DNA from: Paracoccus sp. MA
GTDB lineage: Bacteria; Pseudomonadota; Alphaproteobacteria; Rhodobacterales; Rhodobacteraceae
DNA length: 64,000 nt
Assembly (NCBI RefSeq): GCF_020990385.1
Contig: NZ_CP087598.1
Span: 1,470,001-1,534,000 of the forward strand
Direction: 5' to 3'
The translations under genes and the position numbers were made by a program. The notes under the pieces are model-generated. The model searched no databases, had not been told where the DNA came from, and saw only the letters and a program-made list of their open reading frames with translations. Positions 25,856 to 36,231 of this stretch are shown here, one piece after another. Positions within the stretch are counted from its first letter, which is position 1; every line of letters begins with the position of its first letter.

Positions 25856-26308
25856 TCAGTCGCGCATGATCCGGTCCAGCCGGGCCTTTTCCTCGTCCGA
25901 GAGCCGGGCCGGACCTTCCTCGGGCAGGTTGCGCGAGCGCACGAAGCGCCAGCCCAGCAGCAGCGCCAGGACCGCCATGACCGGCCCGGCCAGATAAAGC
26001 AGCCAGTTCACCCCGCGCGCCGGCGGCTCGAACAGCACGTATTCGCCGAAACGGTCGGTGACGGCCTGCACCGCCTCGGCATCGCTGTCGCCCGCGACCA
26101 GCCGCTCGCGCAGGTAAAGCCGCAGGTCGCGGCTGATCGGCGCATTGGATTCGTCGATGGTCTCGCCCTGACAGACCGGGCAGCGCAGGATCTTCGAGAT
26201 CTCGCGCGCCCGCGACTCCAGCGCCGGGTCGGACAGCACCTCGTCGGGCTGGACCGCCAGGGCCGGCAGCGCCAAAAGCAGCGACAGGGTCAGGATCAGC
26301 ACGCGCAT
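25856..26308 (-). CDS. ccmH: Cytochrome c maturation thiol protein CcmH (CycL)
   Basis: A 150-aa periplasmic, membrane-anchored thiol oxidoreductase that helps reduce apocytochrome c before haem ligation. A signal peptide (1-18, LLLALPALA) precedes the redox motif LRCPVCQ with Cys43/Cys46; one transmembrane helix lies near 98-121. It starts 3 bp after the ccmF stop, so the two are cotranscribed and presumably form the ligation module. ccmG and ccmI are not in this window. Confidence 0.95.
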   Translation of the reverse strand: MRVLILTLSLLLALPALAVQPDEVLSDPALESRAREISKILRCPVCQGETIDESNAPISRDLRLYLRERLVAGDSDAEAVQAVTDRFGEYVLFEPPARGVNWLLYLAGPVMAVLALLLGWRFVRSRNLPEEGPARLSDEEKARLDRIMRD

Positions 26309-26311
26309 CGC

Positions 26312-28273
26312 CTACTCCGCCGGCTGGGCCGCGGCCCGGCTCTGCCGTGCGCCGGCGGCGACGCGATAGCGCCGGTCGGACAGGCTGATGCAGCCGCCAA
26401 GCGCCATCAGCGCCGAGCCCAGCCAGATCCAGCTGGCGAAGGGCTTGATATAGCTGCGCACCGCCCAGCCGCCGGCCTGCTGCTCGTCGCCGATCACCAG
26501 ATAGAGGTCGCGGAACAGCCCGTTCTGGATCGCCGCCTCGGTCGTCGGCATGGCCTGCACCGGATAGACCCGCTTTTCGGGATGCAGCAGGGCGACCTGC
26601 CGGCCGTCGCGGCCGACCCTCATCGTGGCCACGATGGAATCGTAGTTCGGGCCGGGGCGCTCCTCGACCGCCTCCAGGGTGATGTCATAGCCGGCGACGG
26701 TAAAGGTCTGGCCGACCTGGGCGACGCGGATGTCCTCGACCTGCCAGGCCATCAGCAGGCTGATGCCGATGAAGGTGACGCCCAGCCCGGCATGGGCCAC
26801 CGCCTTGCCCCAATCGGCGCGCGGCAGGCGGCGCAGGCGCGCAAGGCCGGAATTGCCGGTGCGCAGCCACAGGTCGGCCACCGCGCCGCCGACCAGCCAG
26901 GCACCCAGCCCGGCGCCGATCACCGCCAGCGCCGAATGCCCGGTCGAGACGGCAAAGACCAGCGCCATGACGGCGGCGGCAAAGACCAGCGCGCCGCGCA
27001 GCGGATAAAGCACGCGCTTCAGCCGGCCGCGCTTCCAGGGCAGGATGGCGCCCAGCGGCAGGATGATCGCCAGCGCCACCATGAAGGGGGTGAAGGCCTT
27101 CTCGAAGAAGGGCGCGCCGACCGAGAGCTTCTTGTCCCAGGCCATCTCGGCCACCAGCGGCCAGACCGTGCCGATGAAGACCACGAAGGCCGAAACCGCC
27201 AGCAGGATGTTGTTCAGCACCAGCGCCCCCTCGCGCGAGACCGGGGCGAAGGCGCCCCGCGCCTGCATCGAGGCCGCGCGCACGGAAAAGAGCAGCAGCG
27301 CCCCCCCGACGAAGAAGGCCAGAATCGCCAGGATGAACACGCCGCGCTCGGGGTCGCTGGCGAAGCTGTGCACCGAGGTGATGATGCCCGAACGCACGAT
27401 GAAGGTGCCGATCAGCGAGAAGCCGAAGGCCATGATGGCCAGCAGGATGGTCCAGCTTTTCAGCACCTCGCGCTTTTCCACGACGATGGCGGAATGCAGC
27501 AGCGCGGCGGCGATCAGCCAGGGCATGAAACTGGCGTTCTCCACCGGGTCCCAGAACCAGAACCCGCCCCAGCCCAGCTCGTAATAGGCCCACCAGGACC
27601 CCAGCGCGATGCCGATGGTCAGGAAGACCCAGGCCGCCAGCGTCCAGGGCCTGACCCAGCGCGCCCAGGCGGCATCGACCCGCCCCTCGATCAGCGCCGC
27701 CACGGCGAAGCTGAAGGCCATGCTGAGCCCGACATAGCCGAGATAAAGGAACGGCGGATGAAAGGCGAGGCCGGGGTCCTGCAGCAGCGGGTTCAGGTCG
27801 CGCCCGTTGAAGGGCGGGCTCGCCATGCGGGCGAACGGGTTCGAGGTGAACAGGATGAAGGCCAGAAAGGCCGCGCCGATCGCCGCCTGCACCGACAGCA
27901 CCCGCGCCCGCAGCTTGGGCGGCAGGTTGGCGTCGAAGCTGGCCGCCGCCGCGCCGAACAGCGACAGGATCAGCACCCAGAGCAGCATCGAGCCCTCGTG
28001 ATTGCCCCAGACGCCGCTGATCTTGTAGAGCATGGGCTTGGCGGTATGCGAATTCTCGTAGACCAGCGCGACCGAGAAGTCCGAGGTCACGAAGGCCATG
28101 GTCAGCGCCGCGAAGGAAATGCCGATCAGCCCGAATTGCGCCAGCGCGGCGGGGCGGGCGCTGTCGATCCAGCCGCCCCAGCCTCTGGCGGCGCCGATCA
28201 TCGGCACGATCATCTGGAAAAGCGCCACGGCAAAGGCAAGGATCAGGGCGAAATGGCCGATTTCGGCGATCAT
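26312..28273 (-). CDS. ccmF: Haem lyase CcmF
   Basis: A polytopic membrane protein (653 aa) of the cytochrome c haem ligase. The haem-handling WWD domain reads WGGFWFWDPVENASFMPWL, and the family signatures GVWGNHEGSMLLW and FHPPFLYLGYVG are intact. About 15 membrane segments can be seen. ATG 28273 has GGAGGAA upstream. Its usual partner ccmE is not directly upstream but lies beyond a holin/endolysin pair on the same strand. Confidence 0.97.
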   Translation of the reverse strand: MIAEIGHFALILAFAVALFQMIVPMIGAARGWGGWIDSARPAALAQFGLIGISFAALTMAFVTSDFSVALVYENSHTAKPMLYKISGVWGNHEGSMLLWVLILSLFGAAAASFDANLPPKLRARVLSVQAAIGAAFLAFILFTSNPFARMASPPFNGRDLNPLLQDPGLAFHPPFLYLGYVGLSMAFSFAVAALIEGRVDAAWARWVRPWTLAAWVFLTIGIALGSWWAYYELGWGGFWFWDPVENASFMPWLIAAALLHSAIVVEKREVLKSWTILLAIMAFGFSLIGTFIVRSGIITSVHSFASDPERGVFILAILAFFVGGALLLFSVRAASMQARGAFAPVSREGALVLNNILLAVSAFVVFIGTVWPLVAEMAWDKKLSVGAPFFEKAFTPFMVALAIILPLGAILPWKRGRLKRVLYPLRGALVFAAAVMALVFAVSTGHSALAVIGAGLGAWLVGGAVADLWLRTGNSGLARLRRLPRADWGKAVAHAGLGVTFIGISLLMAWQVEDIRVAQVGQTFTVAGYDITLEAVEERPGPNYDSIVATMRVGRDGRQVALLHPEKRVYPVQAMPTTEAAIQNGLFRDLYLVIGDEQQAGGWAVRSYIKPFASWIWLGSALMALGGCISLSDRRYRVAAGARQSRAAAQPAE

Positions 28274-28361
28274 GGGCTTCCTCCGGGTGGCTGCCCCGCA
28301 GAATAGCCGTGGCGCGGGCGGCAAGCCAGCCCCCCGCGCCTGCCAGATTGTCACAGCATCG

Positions 28362-28877
28362 CTATTTCGCGGCTTCCGCCTCGGCCCAGTCGCGCAGGGC
28401 CGGATTGTCGCCGAAGGACCCGCCGGCCTCCGGCGTCGGCAGCGTCAGCGGCGTGGCCGGGGGCGCGTTGCGGATGACGGGCCGGCTGCGAAAGTAATGC
28501 GCCTCGCGCGCGCCGAAATAGAAGCTGATGACGGCGCCCAGCAGCCACCAGAGCGGCTCGGGCACAAGGTTCAGGTTCTGCATCCGCAGCCCGAAGCCCT
28601 CGAGCTCGACCATGGCATAGCCGAAGAGCGCCAGCGTCCCCAGCGTCATCATGGGACGCGGCAGCCGGTTCAGCCCGTTCATCATGCCATCGAACCAGCC
28701 CCGCGGCGCGGCGGCGAATTCCGCGCCGTGCTGGGTGATGGCGCGGGCATAGGCTTGCTCGTCCAGCTCCATGCGGCGGGTGGCGTTCTCGCGGAACACC
28801 TCGGCCATGCCGGTGGCGGCATTGGCGACGGTGGCGGCGGCGGCGCCCGCCCCCAGGAAACGGTCCATCAGCCCCAT
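28362..28877 (-). CDS. Holin-like protein of the gene-transfer-agent release type
   Basis: A 171-aa protein matching the GTA holin (3TM) family: an amphipathic N-terminus, then LNRLPRPMMTLGTLALFGYAMVEL (one hydrophobic segment about 73-92, split here for description) and LWWLLGAVISFYFGAREAHYF near 109-129. In Rhodobacter capsulatus such a holin, paired with an endolysin, releases gene transfer agent particles by lysing a subset of cells. It overlaps the upstream endolysin gene by 10 bp. An 84-bp gap separates it from ccmF. No phage structural genes are nearby. Role by family and context, not proven here. Confidence 0.85.
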   Translation of the reverse strand: MGLMDRFLGAGAAAATVANAATGMAEVFRENATRRMELDEQAYARAITQHGAEFAAAPRGWFDGMMNGLNRLPRPMMTLGTLALFGYAMVELEGFGLRMQNLNLVPEPLWWLLGAVISFYFGAREAHYFRSRPVIRNAPPATPLTLPTPEAGGSFGDNPALRDWAEAEAAK

Positions 28878-29479
28878 GCCGCCACCCTTGCGCGATGCTC
28901 GGCCAGCGACAGGTGATAGCGGGGCGAGATGAACTCCTCGGCCCGCAGGATCCAGCCGCCCTTGCCCCCCGATTGCGTGCGGGCGTATTTGCGGCTGGCC
29001 GGGCGCGCATCGCCCAGCGAATAGTAGTAGTTGCGCCGCGCGATGCCGTAGGCATCGGCGAAATGGCCGGGCGCCGCCGCCTCGGCCTGCCGGGCGGCCA
29101 GGATGGTGCGCGGCCCGACCAGGCCGTCGTCGGTCGCGGCAAAGCCCATGCGCGTCACCAGCCGTTGCAGGATCTTCACCGCATTGGTGCCGGCATTGAC
29201 ATACATGTCGAAGACCGAGGCCTGCACCGAGGCCGGCAGTTCCGCCAGATGCGGCCGGCGGAAGTAATGCTCGACGAAGATGCGCTCGGCATCGGCGCGG
29301 GTCAGCGCCTTGACGTCGCGGATGTCGACGCGCCCGTCGCCGGTCCTGTCGATGCCCAGCCGCTGCAGCGTCGCCAGCGTCACCCCGAAATTCGTCGCCC
29401 CGCCCGGATCGTCGGGATCGTTGACGTAGCCCCCCTCACGCGCGACGATCTCGGCCGCGATCTGTTCCACTGTCTTCAT
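28868..29479 (-). CDS. GH108-family peptidoglycan hydrolase (endolysin)
   Basis: A 203-aa lysozyme-like protein of glycoside hydrolase family 108. The catalytic-region motif REGGYVNDPDDPGGATNFG places the likely acid Glu15 near the N-terminus, and a C-terminal peptidoglycan-binding-3-like part follows (FEPTID... equivalent GLVGPRTILAARQ). A short DRTGDGRVDIRD loop (44-55) resembles a calcium-binding loop. No signal peptide is visible, so export would need the adjacent holin. I chose ATG 29479; an upstream TTG would add ten residues. A perfect CtrA box lies 47 bp upstream. Together with the holin it resembles the gene-transfer-agent lysis cassette. Confidence 0.87.
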   Translation of the reverse strand: MKTVEQIAAEIVAREGGYVNDPDDPGGATNFGVTLATLQRLGIDRTGDGRVDIRDVKALTRADAERIFVEHYFRRPHLAELPASVQASVFDMYVNAGTNAVKILQRLVTRMGFAATDDGLVGPRTILAARQAEAAAPGHFADAYGIARRNYYYSLGDARPASRKYARTQSGGKGGWILRAEEFISPRYHLSLAEHRARVAAWG

Positions 29480-29523
29480 GCCAGCCCCCACTTGCTGAAA
29501 TGGGGCCAAGGCTGGGGGAGTGC

Positions 29524-29542
29524 GGTTAACGCCCTGTTAACC
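29524..29542. promoter_or_regulatory. CtrA box upstream of the endolysin/holin genes
   Basis: The perfect palindrome GGTTAAC-GCCCT-GTTAACC contains TTAA-N7-TTAA (29526-29540), the exact full CtrA consensus of alphaproteobacteria. It is in the 77-bp gap between ccmE and the endolysin, 47 bp from the endolysin start. This suggests that lysis genes have their own CtrA-controlled promoter inside the ccm region. Confidence 0.75.
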
Positions 29543-29556
29543 GGGCGCGCGTTGCG

Positions 29557-30000
29557 TCAGGAGTTCGGGTCCTCGTAGACGCCCTGCTCCTTGAGCGAGT
29601 CGATGACCTCGCGCGGCATGTAGTTCTCGTCATGCTTGGCCAGGATCTCGGTGGCGACGAAGGTGTCGCCCTCCATCCGGCCGGTGCCGATCATGCCCTG
29701 GCCTTCGGCGAACAGGTCGGGCAGCACGCCGGTAAAGCGCACCGGGATCGAGGCGCCGCCGTCGGTGACGCGGAAGCTCACCGTCTCGCTGGCGCCGCGG
29801 ATCAGGCTGCCGTCCTCGACCAGACCGCCCAGACGAAAGACCTCGCCGGCCTCGGGGGGGCTTTCGGCCATCTGGCTGGGCGAACGATACAGGTTGATGC
29901 CGTCGCGAAAACCGTAGCCGATCAGCCCGACCGCCAGCACCAGCGCCAGGGCGGCGGCGACAATGATCTGGATGCGGCGCTTTTTCTTCAGTGATTTCAT
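29557..30000 (-). CDS. ccmE: Cytochrome c maturation haem chaperone CcmE
   Basis: A 147-aa haem chaperone. It has an N-terminal membrane anchor (11-29) and a periplasmic OB-fold domain with FRLGGLVEDGS and the haem-binding histidine in AKHDENYMP. Haem is attached here before transfer to CcmF. The gene begins 18 bp after murI and is separated from ccmF by the holin/endolysin pair. Confidence 0.96.
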   Translation of the reverse strand: MKSLKKKRRIQIIVAAALALVLAVGLIGYGFRDGINLYRSPSQMAESPPEAGEVFRLGGLVEDGSLIRGASETVSFRVTDGGASIPVRFTGVLPDLFAEGQGMIGTGRMEGDTFVATEILAKHDENYMPREVIDSLKEQGVYEDPNS

Positions 30001-30018
30001 CGTTCAAGCTTTCCAGTT

Positions 30019-30831
30019 TCAGGCACTTTCGAACCTGATCGGATGGCGGAGGAATTGCGTGGCCTTGCCCGAGACGCGCTCGGCATCGCCGGTGGTCAGG
30101 AAGCGCGAGACAGTGCCGCTGCCCAGCATCTCCGGATGGCGCTTCAGGTAGTCCTCAAGGCTTTCGGCGACAAGATCGGGCTGGGAATAGACCTTGACCT
30201 GCGGCCCCAGCGCCTTCTGGAAGGCGGCCTGCACCAGCGGGTAATGCGTGCAGCCCAGGATCGCCGCCTCGGGATGCGGCATGCGGCGCAGCAGCGCCTC
30301 GACATGGCTGGTCACCAGCGCCTCTGCCAGGATCTCGTCGCCCATCTCGATCGCGTCGACCACGCCGCCGCAGGGCTGGGCCTCGACATCGACGCCGATG
30401 GCGCGGAAGGCCAGTTCGCGCTGGAAGGCCCGGCTGGCGACGGTGGCGGGGGTGGCGAACAGCGCCACATGCTTGACCGCCACCTCGCGCGGCGGCGAGT
30501 TGTCGCCCCAGCGCCGCTCGGTCAGCGCCTCGATCATCGGCACGAAGACCCCCAGCACGCGCTTGCCCTCGGGCAGCCAGGTCTCCTGCATGCGCCGCAG
30601 CGCCGCGGCCGAGGCGGTGTTGCAGGCCAGGATCACCAGGTCGCAGCCTTCGTCCCAAAGCCGCTCGACCCCGGCGCAGGTCAGGTCGAAGATATCCTCG
30701 GCGTCGCGCACCCCATAGGGCGTGTGCTTGTTGTCGCCCAGATAGGCCAAGGGCAGGTCCGGCATGCGGGCGGCAATCGCGGCCAGAACCGTCAGCCCGC
30801 CCAGACCCGAATCGAAAACCCCTACCGCCAT
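30019..30831 (-). CDS. murI: Glutamate racemase
   Basis: It makes D-glutamate for peptidoglycan (270 aa). The catalytic cysteines are Cys70 in LACNTAS and Cys194 in LGCTHYP; Asp7-Ser8 in FDSGLGG start the substrate site. ATG 30831 follows AGGAGG and was chosen over a longer frame. It is first in a minus-strand run murI-ccmE. Confidence 0.95.
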   Translation of the reverse strand: MAVGVFDSGLGGLTVLAAIAARMPDLPLAYLGDNKHTPYGVRDAEDIFDLTCAGVERLWDEGCDLVILACNTASAAALRRMQETWLPEGKRVLGVFVPMIEALTERRWGDNSPPREVAVKHVALFATPATVASRAFQRELAFRAIGVDVEAQPCGGVVDAIEMGDEILAEALVTSHVEALLRRMPHPEAAILGCTHYPLVQAAFQKALGPQVKVYSQPDLVAESLEDYLKRHPEMLGSGTVSRFLTTGDAERVSGKATQFLRHPIRFESA

Positions 30832-31046
30832 GACTAGCCTCCTGCTCGCGACGCGCCTTTTTAGGACGCAAGGCGAGGGAACGCCATGATTTATGTCATG
30901 CGGCCAGGGCCCGCGGCGGCCCATCCCGATGCCGCCGGCGTTCAAAAGCCCGTGACGGCGCCCGGCGGAGAATCGGACCCCGCGGGCGGTATTCTGCACG
31001 CTTGTCCGGCCCTTTCCGGGCGGATGGCGGTTCGGCGGGCAGTGTG

Positions 31047-31063
31047 CGTCAGCAACACTGACG
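31047..31063. promoter_or_regulatory. Dyad in the murI/lysR intergenic region
   Basis: A perfect 6-bp inverted repeat CGTCAG-CAACA-CTGACG lies 100 bp upstream of the LysR-type gene. It could be an operator for that regulator, as LysR genes often autoregulate. The rest of the 331-bp gap 30832-31162 shows no gene; it presumably holds divergent promoters for murI and the regulator. Confidence 0.4.
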
Positions 31064-31162
31064 GATAAAGGGTTTTCCGGGCGTTTTGCAGGCTTGTTCC
31101 GCTAACCTTCTGTGGTAAGGGTTGCACGGATTGCATGGCTGATGCCGCAAGAAAGCACTGTT

Positions 31163-32083
31163 ATGGATTGGGATAAGTTAAGAATATTTCACGCCGTCGC
31201 CGACGCGGGCAGCCTGACCCACGCGGGCGATGTTCTGCACCTGTCCCAATCCGCCGTCAGCCGCCAGATCCGCGCGCTGGAGGATTCGCTGGGCACCACG
31301 CTTTTCCACCGCCATGCCCGGGGACTGATCCTGACCGAACAGGGCGAACTGCTGTTCGAGGCGACCTCGTCCATGGTCCGCAAGCTCGACACCACCGCCG
31401 CCCGCATCCGCGACAGCGAGGAGAACGTCTTCGGCGAGCTCAAGGTCACCACGACCACCGGCTTCGGCACCATGTGGCTGGTGCCGCGCCTGGCCAAGCT
31501 CTATGACCGCTATCCGGACCTCAAGATCGACCTGATGCTGGAAGAGCGCGTCCTCGACCTGCCCATGCGCGAGGCCGATGTCGCCATCCGCATGAAAGAG
31601 CCGAACCAGCAGGACCTGATCCGTCGCCGCCTGCTCAATATCCGCATGCGGCTTTACGCCACACCTGAATATCTGGAAAAGGCCGGCGTGCCCCACACGC
31701 TCGAGGATCTGGCGCCGCACCGGCTGATCTGCCAGAGCCCGCAGACGCCGCAGGTCAGCTCGGGCGCCGTGCTGTCGCAGATGTTGCTGGCGCGGACCAT
31801 GAAATCGACGCTGATGGTGAACAACTATTTCGGCGTGCTGCAGGCGGTGCTGAACCATGTCGGCATCGGCGTGCTTCCGGATTACCTCAGCGCCGATTTT
31901 CCCAATCTTACCCGTGTCTTGCCGGATATCGAATCCGGCGAGGTGCCGGTCTTTCTGGCTTTCCCGGAAGAACTGCGCGCCTCGCGCCGGGTCGCGGCCT
32001 TCCGCGATTTCGTGCTGGAGGAAATCCAGTCGCTGCGCAGGCAGCAGACCGAGGAACAGGCCGGCGACCGCCCCCTCGGATGA
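31163..32083 (+). CDS. LysR-type regulator of the LsrB/VtlR group
   Basis: A 306-aa LysR-family regulator. The winged helix-turn-helix is residues 1-60 ([20 protein letters not shown], then [10 protein letters not shown]), followed by a periplasmic-binding-like effector domain. The opening [10 protein letters not shown] and [18 protein letters not shown] match, from memory, LsrB of Sinorhizobium/Agrobacterium and VtlR of Brucella, regulators of redox/cell-envelope genes and of AbcR-type small RNAs. ATG 31163 is preferred to an upstream GTG because the family starts at MDWDKL. A candidate small RNA lies immediately downstream. Confidence 0.87.
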   Translation: MDWDKLRIFHAVADAGSLTHAGDVLHLSQSAVSRQIRALEDSLGTTLFHRHARGLILTEQGELLFEATSSMVRKLDTTAARIRDSEENVFGELKVTTTTGFGTMWLVPRLAKLYDRYPDLKIDLMLEERVLDLPMREADVAIRMKEPNQQDLIRRRLLNIRMRLYATPEYLEKAGVPHTLEDLAPHRLICQSPQTPQVSSGAVLSQMLLARTMKSTLMVNNYFGVLQAVLNHVGIGVLPDYLSADFPNLTRVLPDIESGEVPVFLAFPEELRASRRVAAFRDFVLEEIQSLRRQQTEEQAGDRPLG

Positions 32084-32202
32084 GCGGCAAGCGGGCAGTT
32101 GCCCGGCCGTTCTGCCCGAGGCATTCGCAGAATGCATATCGGCCATGTGCCGCAATGCGGAAATCATCCTTGAACCGTTCGCCGACTGCACATATTTCCG
32201 AT

Positions 32203-32288
32203 CTCGAAGGGGATGATTTGAAGCAATTCTCATCACCTTCAACCTCCCTGTTGGACTTGAGCCGGGCTTCATGCCCGGCTTTTTTTTT
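32203..32288 (+). ncRNA. Candidate small RNA with anti-Shine-Dalgarno loop, downstream of lysR
   Basis: A hairpin TTCAAC/GTTGGA (32238-32255) shows the loop CTCCCT inside ACCTCCCT, able to pair with ribosome-binding sites. It is followed directly by a strong terminator (32260-32288). Upstream CTTGAA (32169-32174) and CATATT (32191-32196), spaced by 16 bp, resemble an RpoH-type promoter, which would start an RNA of about 85 nt. The rest of 32084-32424 has no coding frame of note. The 5' end is a guess; loop plus terminator architecture is what is seen. Confidence 0.5.
32260..32288 (+). terminator. Strong Rho-independent terminator
   Basis: A perfect 8-bp stem AGCCGGGC/GCCCGGCT with loop TTCAT is followed by eight further T residues. 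It is the clearest intrinsic terminator in the window, and stands 177 bp past the regulator stop, further than a simple gene terminator would. Confidence 0.92.
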
Positions 32289-32424
32289 GCCCGCCGGCCG
32301 CGCCTTCGCCGCGGCGCGGCAGAACCGTTTCGGATCGCCGCCGCGCCGGGCCGCGCGCGGCCCCTTTCCTAAAGCCCCGCCTGCGCTTAAAAGGCCCGGG
32401 AAACCGGGGAAAAGGGCGCCAGAC

Positions 32425-34596
<2,172 letters not shown>

Positions 34597-34620
34597 TCCT
34601 GTCCTGGGTCTTCCTTTGCG

Positions 34621-34653
34621 CCCGGCTGTCGCCTTCGCGATGGCCGGGTTTTT
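34621..34653 (+). terminator. Terminator of purL
   Basis: A 12-bp stem CCCGGCTGTCGC/GCGATGGCCGGG, with two G-U pairs and loop CTT-C, begins 25 bp past the purL stop. Five T residues follow. Confidence 0.8.
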
Positions 34654-34744
34654 CACGCGCCCAAGGCAAACCCCACGGATGACGCCGCGTCACAGGTGAT
34701 CCCGCATTCCCCTTTGCCGCGGCCGCCCCCAGATAGGCTGCACA

Positions 34745-34840
34745 GGCCGGTCCCCGGATCAGTCACCCAGAGGCTGCGGAATTTTTCCTCCCGAGATCCG
34801 CAGCGAACGCAAGCCCCGCTCCTGCCATGAGCGGGGCTTC
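34745..34840 (+). ncRNA. Candidate small RNA with CCUCCC loop between purL and tRNA-Arg
   Basis: An 8-bp perfect hairpin GCTGCGGA/TCCGCAGC (34773-34780 and 34797-34804) presents a 16-nt loop containing TTTTTCCTCCCG. Six nt later comes a perfect 11-bp hairpin AAGCCCCGCTC/GAGCGGGGCTT (34811-34839) ending in TTCATT, a terminator-like element. This loop-plus-terminator plan resembles anti-Shine-Dalgarno small RNAs of Rhodobacter and rhizobia. The purL terminator upstream separates it from purL. The 5' end and promoter are uncertain. Confidence 0.5.
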
Positions 34841-34895
34841 ATTCCATCGCGGCGCCGGATCAGGAAGCGCGGCGGCAGGGCGGATGAAGGGAAAA

Positions 34896-34972
34896 TGGCG
34901 GTCCCAACACGATTCGAACGTGTGGCCTCTACCTTCGGAGGGTAGCGCTCTATCCAGCTGAGCTATGGGACC
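34896..34972 (-). tRNA. tRNA-Arg (anticodon CCG)
   Basis: The minus strand folds as a 77-nt tRNA. The acceptor GGTCCCA pairs with TGGGACC, with discriminator G and encoded CCA. The anticodon stem CTACC/GGTAG encloses the loop CTCCGAA, giving anticodon CCG. The T arm contains GTTCGAATC. Confidence 0.96.
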
Positions 34973-35019
34973 GCGAGCCCCCGTTGATTACCCGCAAACG
35001 CGCGGCTCTGCAATGGGGT

Positions 35020-36231
35020 TCAGGCGAAAAGCTCGCGGCAGAAGGTCAATCCGTCGATCAGCGCATCGACCTCGGCGCGGGTGTTATACATGGCGAAGCT
35101 GGCGCGCGCCGTGGCCGTGACGCCGAAATAATCCAAGAGCGGCATGGCGCAATGCGTCCCCGCCCGCACGGCGATGCCGCGCTTGTCGAGGATGGTCGAG
35201 ATGTCATGCGCATGCGCGCCCTGCATGGTCATCGAGAAGATCGCGCCCTTCTCGGCCGCGTCGCCCTGCACCGACAGCCAGTTCAGGCTGCGCAGCCGGT
35301 CGCGGGCATAGTCGCGCAGGTCGCGTTCATGCGCGGCGATGTTCTCCATGCCAAGCGCCATCAGGTATTCCAGCGCCGCGCCCAGCCCGATCTGGTTGGC
35401 GATGCCGGGCGTGCCGGCCTCGAAGCGCAGCGGCGGGTCGGCATAATCGACGCTGTCGCGGGTGACGGTGCGGATCATGTCGCCGCCGCCCATGAAGGGC
35501 CGCATCTCGGCCTGCCGTTCGGCCCGTATCCAGATCGCGCCCGACCCCGAGGGACCATAGAGCTTGTGCCCGGTGATGCAGTAGAAATCGACGCCGAGCG
35601 CGGACAGGTCCACCGGCATGTGCACGGCGGCCTGGCTGCCGTCGGCCAGAACCGGCACCGAGGTGCCGCGCGCGATGGCGCCGATATCGACCACGGTGCC
35701 GGTCACGTTCGACATATGGGTGACGGCGATCAGCCTTGTCCGCGGCCCCACCGCCGCCAGCACCTTCTCGGGCGGCAGGCTACCGTCGGGCTCGGGCTCG
35801 ACCCATTTCAGCTGGACGCCCTGGCGCTCACGCAGGAAATGCCAGGGCACGATATTGGCGTGATGCTCCAGCACCGACAGCACGATCTCGTCGCCCGCCT
35901 GCAGGCGCGGCGCGGCCCAGCCATAGGAGACGAGGTTGATGCCCTCGGTCGCGCCGGAGGTGAAGATCACCTCGTCCTCGCGCGGGGCGTTCAGGAAGCG
36001 GGCGATGATGGCGCGCACCCGCTCATAGTTCTCGGTCGCGAGATTGGACAGGAAATGCAGCCCGCGATGGACATTGGCATATTCCGCCTCATAGGCACGG
36101 GTGATGGCATCGATCACCGCGCGCGGCTTCTGCGCCGAAGCGCCATTGTCCAGATAGACCAGAGGCCGGCCGTTCACCTGCCGCGACAGGATCGGGAAAT
36201 CGGCGCGGACCTTTTCGACGTCGAAGCTCAT
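35020..36231 (-). CDS. sufS: Cysteine desulfurase SufS
   Basis: A PLP enzyme of 403 aa that supplies sulfur from cysteine to the SUF iron-sulfur machinery. The PLP lysine is Lys223 in ITGHKLYGPSG; the persulfide cysteine is Cys361 in RAGTHCAMPLL; DNGASAQKP is the SufS-type start region. The start overlaps the upstream Yip1-like stop as ATGA. It is the last gene of the suf operon; SufE/SufU and A-type carriers are not present in the window. Confidence 0.96.
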   Translation of the reverse strand: MSFDVEKVRADFPILSRQVNGRPLVYLDNGASAQKPRAVIDAITRAYEAEYANVHRGLHFLSNLATENYERVRAIIARFLNAPREDEVIFTSGATEGINLVSYGWAAPRLQAGDEIVLSVLEHHANIVPWHFLRERQGVQLKWVEPEPDGSLPPEKVLAAVGPRTRLIAVTHMSNVTGTVVDIGAIARGTSVPVLADGSQAAVHMPVDLSALGVDFYCITGHKLYGPSGSGAIWIRAERQAEMRPFMGGGDMIRTVTRDSVDYADPPLRFEAGTPGIANQIGLGAALEYLMALGMENIAAHERDLRDYARDRLRSLNWLSVQGDAAEKGAIFSMTMQGAHAHDISTILDKRGIAVRAGTHCAMPLLDYFGVTATARASFAMYNTRAEVDALIDGLTFCRELFA

